Assembly (NCBI RefSeq): GCF_036884655.1
Contig: NC_088330.1
Coordinates: forward strand, 30,321,001-30,385,000
Source of the DNA: Musa acuminata AAA Group
Taxonomy: Eukaryota; Streptophyta; Magnoliopsida; Zingiberales; Musaceae
Reading direction: 5' to 3'
DNA length: 64,000 nt
Positions 22,633 through 42,250 of this stretch are shown here, piece after piece. How positions within the stretch are numbered: the stretch's first letter is position 1; each line of letters starts with the position of its first letter. The notes beneath the pieces are model-generated. The model had not been told where the DNA came from and did no database searches. It worked only from the letters and a program-made list of their open reading frames with translations. A program made the position numbers and the translations under genes.

Positions 22633-22979
22633 CTCAAGTTTATCGATTAAAGACTTCTCCTAAAAGCGCGCATATCACTACTTTTAATGATGATGATAAT
22701 ACGGTATAGCATCAAAAATATTTTTTTGTTCAACAGAAAACAGTTTTTTACTTCCTCTTCCCGAAAACGTGTCGCCGACCGCGTCTCGCGCGCTTCAAAT
22801 CGCGTCAAGATCAAAACAAGAGAAGCAAAAAATAGAAAACGAGCGAGGACCAAAAGCCGAGCGTTCACTCGTCCGATCGCGATGGACCGACCGATGAGCG
22901 GCCCTGGTCGGCTCCACATGGGTTCGACCTTCAACCTCCTTGACCAAGAATCCGGATCTTAAAACAAAAGGCGGACAAC

Positions 22980-23251
22980 AGAAAACAGAAAACAAAAACA
23001 AGGTGCAAAGCGGTACACGGAGAGGAGGGCGGGGAAGAAAGAAAAGGGAGCAGGAATTGGGTGTTGCATTCTGTTTTCCTCTCCCAACCTCCTCCTCCTC
23101 CTCGTCCTCCTCCTCTTCTGCCTACTTCTCTTATCCCCTTTTTCTTCTTCCCGATCCATTGCGGATGGAGGAGAAGAGAGGGGAGGGAAGGAGTTCTTCT
23201 TGAGGCGGAGGGTTAGGGTTTGGAGATCTCGAGGGGGGGCGGGGGCGAAAC
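22980..23251 (+). promoter_or_regulatory. Likely 5' leader of the kinase gene
   Basis: A purine-rich then pyrimidine-rich stretch with a (CTC/TCC)n run at about 23087-23118, which is typical of plant first-exon leaders. It then becomes GC-rich up to the start codon at 23252. The transcription start itself is not identified; a 5' boundary near 22980 is a guess. Confidence 0.45.
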
Positions 23252-30471
<7,220 letters not shown>

Positions 30472-32356
30472 TTGGAAGAAGTTTAAAGTCTGGTGTTGGT
30501 CTGAAGAACTTAAAAGTGGTTCGCATATTTACAGTATTCTTACCTTGTATGGAGCCCTGAAGTGATTGGTGATCAAACCTGAATCTGATTGGTAAGAGGA
30601 ACACAGAGACAAACATATTGGATGAAGATTGTTTGTGGAGGTCAAGGAAGATATCTTTGACTTCTAGGTTTTCCTTTATGGGCAATCCCAAGAATGTTGG
30701 AGAAGATATTAATTTGTGAAATACTGAGGTGGCTTCAGGGACCTGGGCAAGAAGGGTAAGAGTTATAATCTTTCAGCAATCTACGTTTGTAATATGTGAA
30801 AGAAGGATGATAAACCATTTACCAGTTTCTGTAGCTTCACGATCCAAGGCTGATGTAAGTGCCGATTTGTTGTTGAAATCTTATTGTATGTAGTATTTGA
30901 ATTGATTTAAAGGTGCTTCTGAGAGACACTGGTATCTGCCTTCCTATCATAGATCAGTTGTGAGTTCTGTCATAGATCTCGGTAACGGCCGATTTATGGC
31001 GTATAACATGATTGTGATAAGAACTAGGAATTTTTTGTACAATGGCTATTGGTAACGGATGATTTATTCTAAATCAATATAGCTTGTAACCCTGAGTGTG
31101 ATAACAAAAAGAAACTAGGGTTACATTTTGCAGGCTGCTAGGACACTGCACGGTAGTGTCTGCACTTGCCGGTGAACTTTCGACCTTCAAATAGGACGAT
31201 CAAGTGTGTCCCAAAAGAAATAATAGCGGCTCAAAATCGTCCAAAGACTACGATCTGATCTTTGTCTACTTAGGGACTCCAATTGGCAAAGGTTTCGAGA
31301 CTTAAGGTAATCATACTGCATGACTAAAAGTGGATCAATGCCAAGATGAATTACGACTTTCTAATAGGCAGATCAAGTGTGTCGAAAAAGAATTAATATT
31401 ACCGCTCTTTGTCTATTTGGGGTGATCCGACTCCAGCCGGCAACGTAAGGTTTCAGACTTAAGGTAATCTTACCGCATGACTACAAATGGATCAATGCCC
31501 GAAAAGAAGTAGAATTATTGGCAATCCGTCCAACGGTCTACTTCATATTGTCACGCCGTGACCAGAATCTAAATGGTGCAGAAGGTAAGGGACTTCCTCC
31601 TCATCGCGCTATGTTACGTGTGACGCAACTATACGGGTTTCGACTTCAACCTTTAAGTGGATAACATTCCAGTTGTTGATGCTCACCTGACCCTATCTCT
31701 ACTATCGCGAATGATCAAGATAATAGGATGCATAAATATATCTATATGCTTGCATAGCTATACTTATAAATAAATAAATAAATTTAAGAATCATAATTAA
31801 TCTATATTTAACATTTCATATGTACTTAGAAAAATGAGATTTAGCTTACGATCAATATTAGTGCAAGATATCCAATCATCTTGGTGCTACTCTCAAGCTT
31901 CAACTTCCTTATTTGAGTACCAATAATTAAAATCTTAATGACGATGTAAGAATGAACTATCATTGTCCAATCATAGTTAACGAATCCAAGCCATCAACAT
32001 AAGATAGTAACATAGAGGGTAAAGTATAATTTGTTTAATAAAATAAAATATAAATAAAAATATATAAAATATACAATCGATAAAAGTCGACAATATCAAC
32101 ATCATCATCACTCAAAACTAGCTTACACATCAAATCTTCTATATTTTGTCTACAAGGCAACTAATCAATAAAATATATCTCAAATATATAACCCAAAGTC
32201 GTTGTTTCAATATCTATAACTTGTCTATGGTTGGAAACCTCTAAAATCAAAACAACATTGCTTGCGCTAAACTCAATTGAGACACCATAAACATAAAAAT
32301 GGATCCCTCAATTTACTATTCCCAAATACTATATAGAGCATATTGACAGGTAAGAA
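30472..32356. other. Kinase 3' flank and intergenic
   Basis: The first 400-450 bases are probably the 3' UTR. From about 31090 onward the sequence looks repetitive and non-coding (see the tandem repeat at 31189-31515). No gene is recognised. Confidence 0.5.
31189..31515. repeat. About 165-bp imperfect tandem duplication
   Basis: Two head-to-tail units, both starting GATCAAGTGTGTC and sharing GACTTAAGGTAATC, GCATGACTA and TGGATCAATGCC. Several indels separate them. No coding potential is visible, so the unit is of unknown origin. Confidence 0.7.
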
Positions 32357-32361
32357 TATTA

Positions 32362-33081
32362 TGATGAAAAGAATAGAAGATAAGAACAATTATTGAAGAA
32401 GCTTTATTTAAGAAATGAAAATGCTTCAATACATTAACATGTTCCATCTCCTATTTATACATATTAGGAGAAAGCATTTCCCTCAACAGAATAGAGAATT
32501 TTCCATATAGAATTTTCCTCAACAGAATAGATAGATTTTCTCTTGGAGAAATCTTATCTTCTATCATGCCCCTAGTGCTCCTGATAAGGATACCAATCTT
32601 AGATCGATGAAAAGAATGGTTTACAAGCGAGATACTTCGTGAGTAGGGCAAGAGCAGATCGCTGCTATTGTTGCCACCGACTATTGGCAGATCAGCGAAG
32701 GCTACCGCGGTGAGGAAGATGAGGATTGGCCGTGGAGCCTCTTAGGAATGTGGCTGCAGCGGCATTGGTCGCTGGCCGAAGACAAGGGCGAAGCTTCGCT
32801 TTTCTCAACGACGTTGGTCGTTGGCTAAAGGCAAGAGCGAAACTTCGCTTTTCTCACTGCTCTGATACTATGATGAAAAGAATAGAAGATAAAAACAATT
32901 ATTAAAGAAGCTTTATTGAAGAAGTGAAGAAACTATCTTCTATCGTATTAGGAGTATGTCAGGAATATCTACTATATAATGAAAAGGTTTCCTCGTAAGA
33001 ATATGTACATGACAGCTTGGGAAAAATCGATATCATGTGGCCTAGACTCTTAGCACTTATTTACAAAAAGAACACCTAACA
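32362..33081 (-). mobile_element. TRIM-like miniature LTR element (or deleted copia)
   Basis: Direct repeats at 32362-32566 and 32871-33081 share TGATGAAAAGAATAGAAGAT and AGAAGCTTTATT and diverge elsewhere. The minus-strand right LTR starts TGTTAGGTG and ends TTTTCATCA. It is followed at 32870-32857 by TAGTATCAGAGCAG, a tRNA-Met-type primer site. The internal part is only about 300 bases and lacks gag/pol, with two copies of a GCGAA(G/A)CTTCGCTTTTCTC motif. A TATAAATAG box lies in the left LTR. The two LTRs differ at their outer 5' ends and no matching target duplication is seen, so it may instead be a heavily deleted copia element. Confidence 0.6.
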
Positions 33082-33086
33082 TGATC

Positions 33087-36000
33087 GATATAATTATAAT
33101 AATTAATTATATATTATGGAGGGGGTGATGTATGGTTGAGAAAGCACAAGGTGGTGAAGGAGGACGTGACGAAAGAGTAATGGATGATTCAAGCATCTTT
33201 GACTTCACACCTAAAACAAATAATTTAATTAGTTATATATAATTTAATAATGATTAATATAAATCATTAAGTTATGAAATATATTACCTTTAGTAGGCAC
33301 TTCATTGTTTTCTTACCCTGAGATCGAAGGGATCTCGATAGAACCTAACTTGTGAGTTCAGCACCCTTACATTCTAATCAAGTAATATGCCTAGATGTGG
33401 GAATTAAATTCAAGTCTGTTTCAAAATATTCTATGTACTACTCTACAGCTTCAAAAATCTGGTAAAGATAACCCAAAAACTTCTTTCATCTTTTCATCTT
33501 GTGTGATAATTAGATCAATGAATTAGGGATTTTATTAAGCATCATGAACACTTTAATTTTGAACTAGCAAACAGATACCAAACATCTAAGAGGGTAAATT
33601 ATGTTTTCTTCAACATGGCAAGCAGGAAGACAATAACAAGATGACAAACAAGCATTTATTGAGATGTGCCCTAAATAAGCATCTTTTGTGAGAAACAAGT
33701 ATTCGGTGACAAACAACATCATTTAAGTGCTCTGGTCATAGGTTTTGTCATCGCGTGAAGCCTTGAAAAATCCTTGGATATCCACAATTGCATTTGACAA
33801 ATAAAATAAAATCAGATCAAAAAAATGCCAAGATAGATAACAAACATCATAAAGTGCTAATGATCTATCAATCCACAACTTGCATTTTCACAATTGAATT
33901 AATATCAGATAAATTAAAGTGCCCTAAAAATACTATATTGATTTTCATCTTCACAATTCAATCATTAAATCACTAAATAGTTACATATTAGAGGATAATA
34001 ATTAGATGGGGAGAAAACTATCTAAGGGTTACTGAAGACAACATACAATTACTACTGAGGAAGTTGTTAAGAGCTCGATGATGCTAGAGAGGAGTCACCA
34101 AAGCACTTGTCAGAAAGAAATTGATGGTGATAAAGCCAAATAAGAAGCCAAAGCTAGAGAAGAGCCAAAACCAGAGGAGAGAGGATTTTGCCACCTATAT
34201 AAGCACCGACAAAATTGGAGAGGATGAAGAAAAGATGAGCCAAATGCAATCGTCAAATATGAGAGAAGTTTGTTATTGCCTACACTAAGATTACACTCGC
34301 TCAAATATAGTCCGGCTTAAATCAGGTCAGTTCAAGAGTATTAGTGATATTTTAATAAAATGAGCTCCCCTTAATAAAAACCAAATATGGGAGTGTCGTA
34401 TGTGTGTGTGTGAAGTGAAACTAATAGTCATCCTAAAAATGGATAGAAAGACTTTATCTTATTTAATATATTTTTTATTCTTCTAATAGCAGATGAAGAA
34501 GACTCATATCATACTCTCAACAATAGATAGAGTAATGTCCCTCACTCGTTCAAATAGGGATACATCACTCACAACAATGAATGGAGGAACTATCAAGCTA
34601 CCATATTTGATGGTTCATTAATCCTAAAAAAGAAACGTCTTACCTACCTTAGTAAGAAAATATAATCATTTCAAGAAATAACAGGTTATATTCATTTCGA
34701 GATAAAATAATATTATCAAAGCATCAATAATATCAAAGAATATATATTAATTAACCCTCAATTAGCTTGGATCATAGCTAAATCAATCTAATTTATTTAA
34801 ATTAGATTTGATTTAGCTAAAATATAATTAAATCGATCTCTAATCCTTATTTAACTAGTTTGTAACCACACTACACTCATCTAATTTATATTTGATTGGA
34901 TTCAATTTGGGTTATTTGAGCTTGAATCAATCAAATTAGTTTGAAATCACTCTGAACCAACTTGAATCGATCAATCATTTAGGTTTAGTCAACCGCTCAA
35001 ATTAAGTAAAGAAGAGAATTGTGTTAGATTGCATAATGTTGAGCCAAACTGGGTCGACCTATCTTAGATTAGTTACGTGTATTACATCGTGGTAGGTCAT
35101 GTGGGCTAGGTTGAGCCTAGCCTCACAATTGGATTAAAAATAGGAGCATGCTATTGGGTTGACCGAGACCAATCAATGGGTCAGACCCAATCGACCCTTC
35201 TATGTTTAGTTCAATTTCAAATCTTCTTTTTTATAACACTAATATTTAACACTAATATTTAATTAAAGTATCATAAATCATACAAACTATCATCAAATGG
35301 TTAAATCATGATAAAATTACATGATTACATAGTAATAGATGAATTCAATCATAATATGATAAAATTATATTAAAAAATATAATTTCAATTAATCAATTTT
35401 TATCATGCAAACATAAGAAAAATTAATTAATTATACTTTAATAATTTACAATAATTTAGCATCAAGCATGCATATATACATTTTTTCTTTTACATATATT
35501 TCAAAACTTTTGAATTTGTAAGTGACATAACATTGAATTCCAAAAAAAAATTCAAATCAAACACAATATCAATTTAATTTAATCTAAATATATAAAAAAA
35601 TTAGATAATTAAAAATAATAATAATTTTAATTTTAGAAAAGGTAATGCAACCTATCTGTCCTCAACGGGGCTCCACTCTACGTTCCTTCCATTGTTAAAC
35701 TCAATGAGAAATGAGGGAGTGAAATCCTCCCTTTTAAATATGAGGAGATAAGCCCTCCCTAATAGGTAAAAATTTTTATAATTGATTTAGTTTTATTTTA
35801 TTTTAATGTACTTACTAAAATATCTCAAATAAACATGAAATCTGAAATATTCTTTTTCTAAAATCTAACTGCAAAATTGGAAATCAACTAATTAGGCCAG
35901 GGGAAAAAATATTGTTAATTACAATCAAACTTAATTAAAAGAGAGGATTGAAACCTCTCTCATGAACATATGAGTAAAAATAATTATAACAGAGAGATAA

Positions 36001-36299
36001 GAGATGCTACATCATGTTCAAGATGCTAATCAAGAAGGAGATTATGAAATTAATGAATAAATAGTAAATTTAATAGATACATACAATAAAAGGTATATGA
36101 ATGTAGCAGTAACTCTCATATATGGCCTCGATGAGATTTCTCATTATAAAGTAGAGGGAAAAGTGAGTAAAGAAAAATATTTAGACTTGTCTATAAGAAG
36201 AAATTAAAATTTATTTGTCTCTTGCATCAAGATCCCTCAACTCTTTCATATTAATTCTTTATTTTTCTTCTCTTTTCTTTTCTCTATCAAGCTCCTCCG
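33087..36299. other. Intergenic, no gene recognised
   Basis: A long AT-rich stretch without a credible gene. Short frames of 60-64 codons occur (33788-33976, 34110-34304) with no domains. A moderately GC-richer patch at about 35040-35220 looks like old repeat DNA but could not be classified. Confidence 0.45.
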
Positions 36300-37060
36300 A
36301 CAACTCCTGCAATGGTGTCTCTCAAGCCTCCTAACCTGGGAAAAAAAAATCTTCTCTACCCTCTTCTTCCTCCAAATGACAAGAGTGCTCCCTCCACCAT
36401 CACAAAGCCCTCATGGGCCTCCATTCTTTTGCAATCCCTCGTGTTAGCAAAACAAACTTTGATAACCTTTTTTTATGAATGAATTATCATTGGAGGTACC
36501 AAATAATTCTACACTAACTTTGTTGTGGAACACAAACTCCTCACCTAGTCTCGCTCTTTGCCTCATTGAGAAGTTTCTATTTCGTCCTCTACCATTGACT
36601 ATTCTTAAATTTGATCTTCCTAAACTTTAGTCTCTTTTTGTTCCCCCCTTTATTATAAATTTAGAAGCTAGGTTCTTCTTGTTTCGATTCATCTTTGAGG
36701 CCAATGCCCTTTAAATCTTAATCGAGGAACCTTGCACTTTCATAATAATATTTAACTTATTCTCTAGCATCCCAATATTCAAATTTTATCCAAAATGATT
36801 AATACTATGCCCTGTAGTTTCATCTATTAGGTTTGCTAAAGGAATACTAGAATGAAACATCTCTATTTCACATCACTTCTTTACTTAATCATCTTCTTAA
36901 GTTTAACTCTCAATCTGTTTGATTCGAATATAGTCCGTTTGCTTGAATTTATATATAAATAAATATTATACATCCCTTGTACAAGCTATTTGGATCAGGC
37001 CTCTCAAACTATATTTTTTAAAATTATCTTCTATGAAAACTTCCCTCATCACTACTACAA
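36300..37060 (+). mobile_element. LINE (L1-type) ORF1 remnant with DUF4283-like region
   Basis: The plus-strand conceptual reading, broken by stops and frame changes, gives KPSWASILLQSLVLAKQTL, then LIEKFLFRPLPLTILKF-like and FIINLEARFFLFRF with EANALKILIEEPCTFII. This is the pattern of the DUF4283 RNA-binding region at the start of plant LINE ORF1 proteins. It is non-functional. The rest of the LINE is displaced to the right of the copia insertion (39811-42250). Confidence 0.65.
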
Positions 37061-37294
37061 ATGTAGTCAATTGGGATAGAGATTTTGCAGGGCATCTATG
37101 ACTAGCAATCTCCCACTTGACCTAAAGCTAATCAGAACTATGTGTCTGATCTCCGTCAGACCCCTATTAGAAAATCTTGATCTAGACTCCTTCTTTGCTG
37201 CATCAACGATTTTGACGTCAAAAGTTTTTTTCGAAACACAATACACGTAGTTCAAAACCAATCTATTGCATGAACAACCTGGCTCTGATACCAC

Positions 37295-38899
37295 TATTCG
37301 AAAATCTTGAGGGCGACATCACATGTGCAGCGGAAGAACAAAAAACAAAATCCCCTATTCTCAAAGAGATGTTCGTCATCGTGCGAAGATTGATGTGCAA
37401 AAATTTGTAAAACTTAAAACTGCATATAGAGTAGATTGTGTTACCTAGGGAGATCGTATATCCCTGAATCCTTACAGATCTCTAGGAGAGAGTGAAGGAG
37501 GTCAAACGCCCTCCTCTCTAGTGGTGATCCATACAATAGGGCTGTGACGATGCTCCTCAAAACTCCAGGCCAACTCTGAGGTAGAGAGGGGGGAGGAGAA
37601 TAAGAGAGGCAAGCAAAAGCTCTAACCTATGAACCACTGAATCTCTCCTATTTATAGAGATCCCCTATCAAACCCTAATGGATCCTCTCCTATTGGGTAT
37701 TGGATATGTATCCAACTACCCAAACCTCTTAGATTAGTAGATTTCTATCCAATAATCTCTCATGGGCTCTTATTGGATTTCATCCATAATATCCAATAAT
37801 TCAGGGGCTTACTAGATATCCAATAAAATAAGGGCTCTTGCGGATATCTTATATCTATACCTCTACTCATCGTAGTGTCTACCATATGTGTGTGACCCTT
37901 TAGGCCCAATATCGAGCTGGCCGTGAGTCATACCTATCCAAACTCCTTCTGGCTCAATGAATTATTATCTCCATAATAATTCACTCGACTCATCGATTGT
38001 GGACGTACTAAACCACTACGCCGTAATCCTTAGATGATACAAGGGAATCCAATCAATTGGACATGTCTATCCTCAGTTACCATGTATCTATAGTCTCTCA
38101 TCCATCTAATATCCTAGAAACCGTATACCGGGTATGGTGCTGTCAGACGCATACGGTTTCTCCTCGAGTCTCACTCTAATCGAATTCTCCTAGAGAACTC
38201 TTTCTCTCTCAATTCGAATGATCCTGGCCAGGGATTTCTTTGAGCAAGAACACATGAAATATTCCTCTCATGACGCCGAGAGTGGATGATCCTCTATCGA
38301 TACTCTATATCCCTCGTAAGGTTGACTACCACTCCCAATGACCGACTGTACAAGATCTGGGACATCCAAACCTATAAGTCCAATATCAAAGAATGGAGCA
38401 CTCATACAGGACATCTTTGGTATCTTAAGTCTAAGGACCAGATACACCACTAGGACTAGAGAATCACTATCTGACAATAAGGTATCATCAACCATCCAGC
38501 ATTCAGTAAGCGGAGCAATCAGTTAACTCATTCTCCAATAAACACCTGTATTGTATCCCTAGTGTCTCCACACGAGCAGCTATGAGACCAGCTGCATCCA
38601 TCATATGGATGGGTATACAGTACACCAGTCTGTCGGGTTATCTCGATGTCTCTCTCAAATAATCTATGATCGGGATTATTTACGATCTATATTTAAAGGT
38701 GAATCGGTCTCATTATCGTGATCTCATCACGATCCGATTTCCATTACACAGATCCAAGGATATCATAATATATACATGCATATATGTAATAGCCAATATA
38801 AAATAATAAATATCAAAATATAATAAGCAAAAAGATTGTGTGTCAAGTCACATATGTCATCACTCACATGATTGGCTTGTTGGACACATATGACTAGCA
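37295..38899 (-). repeat. Copia LTR, about 1.6 kb, minus orientation
   Basis: It starts TGCTAGTCATATGTG at 38899 and ends about 37295, immediately before the primer-binding site. It is collinear with the plus-strand LTR at 3263-5053. The terminal CA has decayed to TA; the inverted fragment at 39714-39810 still ends CCCAACA. Confidence 0.8.
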
Positions 38900-39107
38900 A
38901 TCTCCTACTTGACCTAAAGCCAATCACATATGTGTCTAATCCCCATCAAACCCTTGTGACCCTAAAAATAATATAAGATAACGACTTTGTGAGCGGATCT
39001 GCAATGTTATTTTCGGATGGAACTCTTTCAACTACATCTCTTTAGGTCATGATCTCTCTAATAAGCTAGAACCTCCTTAGAACACTTCTGATGAGATCCG
39101 GGATCCC

Positions 39108-39710
39108 TTATTTAAGCAATCGCTTCATAGTTGTCGCAATATAAGGAATCGGCTCCTCGCTACTTGGCCCAACTCCTAGATCTATGATGAACTTCTTTAT
39201 GCAGATTCCCTCCCTTGTTGCCTCTATGCAACAATGTACTCTGCCTCTATCGTCGAGCCAACAGTAGTATCTTATTTGGAACTCTTCCAACATACTACTC
39301 CTCCATTCCAGGTGTACACAGACCCCGAATTTGACTTGCTATCATCGATATCAGACTGAAAACTCGAGTCTATGTAGCCTTCAATCCTAAAGCTACTACC
39401 TTCATATACTAGTAAAAGATTATTAGTCCTTCTTAAATACTTAAGGATACACTTTACTACTTTCTAGTACTCCAAGCTTGGATCTACCTAATACTTGCTC
39501 ATGACACTCAGTGCATGTGCTATATCAGGCCGGGTACATAGCATAGTATACGTGATAGGCCCTATTACTGATGCATAGGGTATCCTATCCATGTTTGCCC
39601 TTTCTTTAGGAGTCTTTGGGGATATACTCCTAAAAAGCGATATCCCATGTCTCATCGGTATGAGGCCTATCTTGGAATTATCCATGCCAAACCTTTTGAC
39701 ATGACGACGG
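39108..39710 (-). pseudogene. Copia RT/RNase H remnant
   Basis: Two separate minus frames (39685-39488, 65 codons; 39293-39108, 61 codons) together resemble the end of a copia polyprotein. The first carries KTPKERANMDRIPYASVIG and TRPDIAHALSVMSKY. The second carries WLDDRGRV, EATREGICIKKFIIDLGV and PIPYIATT, corresponding to the RNase H part around YCDN, with the catalytic context destroyed. Frame breaks and stops confirm it is dead. Confidence 0.85.
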
Positions 39711-39810
39711 ACATTTTCGCATGACGATAAATATCTCTTTGGGAATAGGGGATTTTATTTTCTGTTCTTTCGCTGCACATATGATGTCGCCCCCCAAAGA
39801 TTTCCCAACA

Positions 39811-42250
39811 GATTCAACACCTGATAAGTGATTCTCAACTAGCTTTAGGCATAGATGACAATCCTAAGAGTTTGATTTTTTATCACTAGATTCATGTCCT
39901 CTCTCCATAAAAATCCTTTAATAAAGTAATCAACATCGAAGATGAAAGAGCAATGACCTAGTAGTTCAACACATTCAACGTACATAATAGAACCATTGGT
40001 TATCATTACTCCTAATATATCTATAATATCGTTGACAACACCATTGGCAAATAGCTACTCCCTTGTGATGCCATCTGTTTTGAAACATCTATCACTTCCT
40101 TTACAATGTCTATCGTTTTCTCAACAAAGCATGTCTCATCCTTTGTATCGCTTGTGGTCATATCAACTATGATGCCCAAGGTGAATTTGTCTTTATCTTA
40201 ACAGGTGTCGACTATCATGCTCATAACTACAACACCTAACATCATATAAACTATGCTGCTCGAGGGGGATTTGTCTTTATCATCATATGCGCTAGCTTTC
40301 ATGGCGATAAATAACCTTAGCCTAATGATGATGCATAAGGAGTTAATGAGCTTGGATAGTATGTCTAAGTTAGATCTCTTAATGCCTATCAATCGATAAC
40401 CAATCCTATTATATGATCTAGTTGAGATACATTAATGTTGGACTATTTCGTGGTATATCTCAATACACCGTAGTCTTTCCTCATTCCCCCCTTACTAGAC
40501 CCCTCTTTGGTTATCTTATCTTCTCTTAACTCTTTGTCCTAGCCATCATTCCAAATATATGACTCCTTCCTTCTTCACTAATTAGAGTTTGCTAGAATTA
40601 CTCCAAATGATCGATCATGTGAAGAACACTCTTTTCACACATGACACTTCTTATGAATCTATCATCTTTACCCACTCTTCTAAAGATAGCGATCTGGTTT
40701 ATAATTTCTTAGATCAAATAGAAAAAGACCTATCTATCCAAAAGTGTAGCTCCTAGAGGACTCCTACCCATGCTAAACTAAAGTTGATCAGCGGGTCATT
40801 AAGGATAAATAGAAGCTCAAGAAAAATCCTTTTGTTTCTGAATCTGATTTGTTAAACCTTGTATAATGCCCTTATAATGAGCCATTGATTATACCTTCTT
40901 TCTCTACTAATGATTATGTTTAGTTGAAATTACGAAGACCGATAGAAATATAGGTTATAGAGACTTTCTCATCTATATTCATTGGATTCATTGTTGATTT
41001 TATTATAAGAAATATATGTTACTATTGCTTAATCTAAATGTCTTATTTAATGTTTTAACTAAAATTACCATGGAGCCTACCAACTAGCTGAAGGGGCAAT
41101 TAGAGGTATTAAGCATGCTTGCTCCTCTTCATATGTACATGTTCAAGTGATATCCACAGAATCTCAATTAAGTAATGTTATCATCCAATTTTTAAATAGT
41201 AAACTATGATTTTTTTTTTTGTATTTGTGTAAGTACTTTTCTCCTTCGTATAATTGTTTATGATTAACTCTTAGGGATTTAAACTTTCTAATTTACCTTA
41301 GTGTGTTTTAGGGGGATTTCATTTATACTTTAGATTTTTATGATAAAAGAGGGTCATTTTTATAGTTTATAAATTGATTGTGGTATACACACAAATGTTT
41401 GTGATAACCCATGGATTTTTTAGATTCATGGATGATCCAGTTTGTTGTCTCCCTAGAAATTAATCATTTGCATTGTAATGATATATAGGTGTAACAAAGG
41501 CATTAGTTAGGTAAGGCTATAAGGCTATTGTTAAGGTTGTTTCGCTCCTATTAAAATAATAAAATAACTTTCTTTGATAAATCTAGTATGGTTGGCATGA
41601 CCTGTGGATGATCTCTATTACCCTTATATGTAACTATTTTGTTGGAAGCTACTCCATAAAAAAACAAAAAAAATCCTACTTCTGATCAATTTAGTTATAT
41701 CAACATATGATCTATTAACCCTTGTTCTCTTTATCATCAAGAGCTTGAATCCAAATTACACCCCTTCTTTGACTATGATGAAACCTCACATTAAACTTCC
41801 TCCTTTAAACCACATGATCCCAAAGAGGTCAGCTAAAATAGAAGATACGGATCCCTCCTATTGTTTGCTATTGTAAACCAACTTTGGTTTTTATGGATGG
41901 CAAGGAATAAATCTTTATTTAATAGTAAACAGCCCCTTGGTAGGTCTAGGCTAAAGGCCTTTATGCACATTAATTACTATGCTAGATCTACCATACTTGG
42001 AAGCACCCAAATGACCAACTCTCCAAGGTTTCCTTTTGTCGGATGGCAAACTTGAATTTGTGCAATGCAATCATGAGGGTGCTGTACTTTGCTATCAAAG
42101 TACAGCATGTCAACAAAATAGATATCCAATGTGAGGCCTTTGGCTATCAAAGAAGGCTTGCACTTTGCTTTAGATCTGGGTTTTGACTGCATCATTTGTG
42201 AAAAGAGTTGACCCCTCATGACGCATTCGACTTATTACTGTGCACATACA
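39811..42250 (+). mobile_element. LINE ORF2 remnant ending in RNase H-like domain
   Basis: At 41861-42055 the frame reads VNQLWFLWMARNKSLF…GRSRLKAF, as in the C-terminal part of plant LINE ORF2. At 42120-42190 a shifted frame reads AIKEGLHFALDLGFDCIICE, the RNase H-like (RVT_3) signature. Frames are broken by stops. The 39.8-41.8 kb part is too decayed to assign endonuclease and RT segments with confidence. Only about 3.2 kb of LINE is present in total after removing the copia insertion, so internal deletion is likely. Confidence 0.6.

Larger units (their letters stand above)
37060..39810 (-). mobile_element. Rearranged Ty1/copia element splitting the LINE
   Basis: From right to left on the minus strand: a reverse transcriptase tail (39685-39488, including PMRHGISLF, MDRIPYAS and MLCTRPDIAHALS), an RNase H remnant (39293-39108, …KKFIIDLGV), a purine-rich AAGTAGGAGATTG tract, then a long LTR (38899-37295). 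This is followed by a primer site TGGTATCAGAGCC (37293-37281), about 150 bases of internal DNA, and a second AAGTGGGAGATTGCTAGTCA start of another LTR at about 37130-37095 that is cut off. At the right end is an inverted copy of the LTR terminus. gag, protease, integrase and most of RT are missing. Confidence 0.8.
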
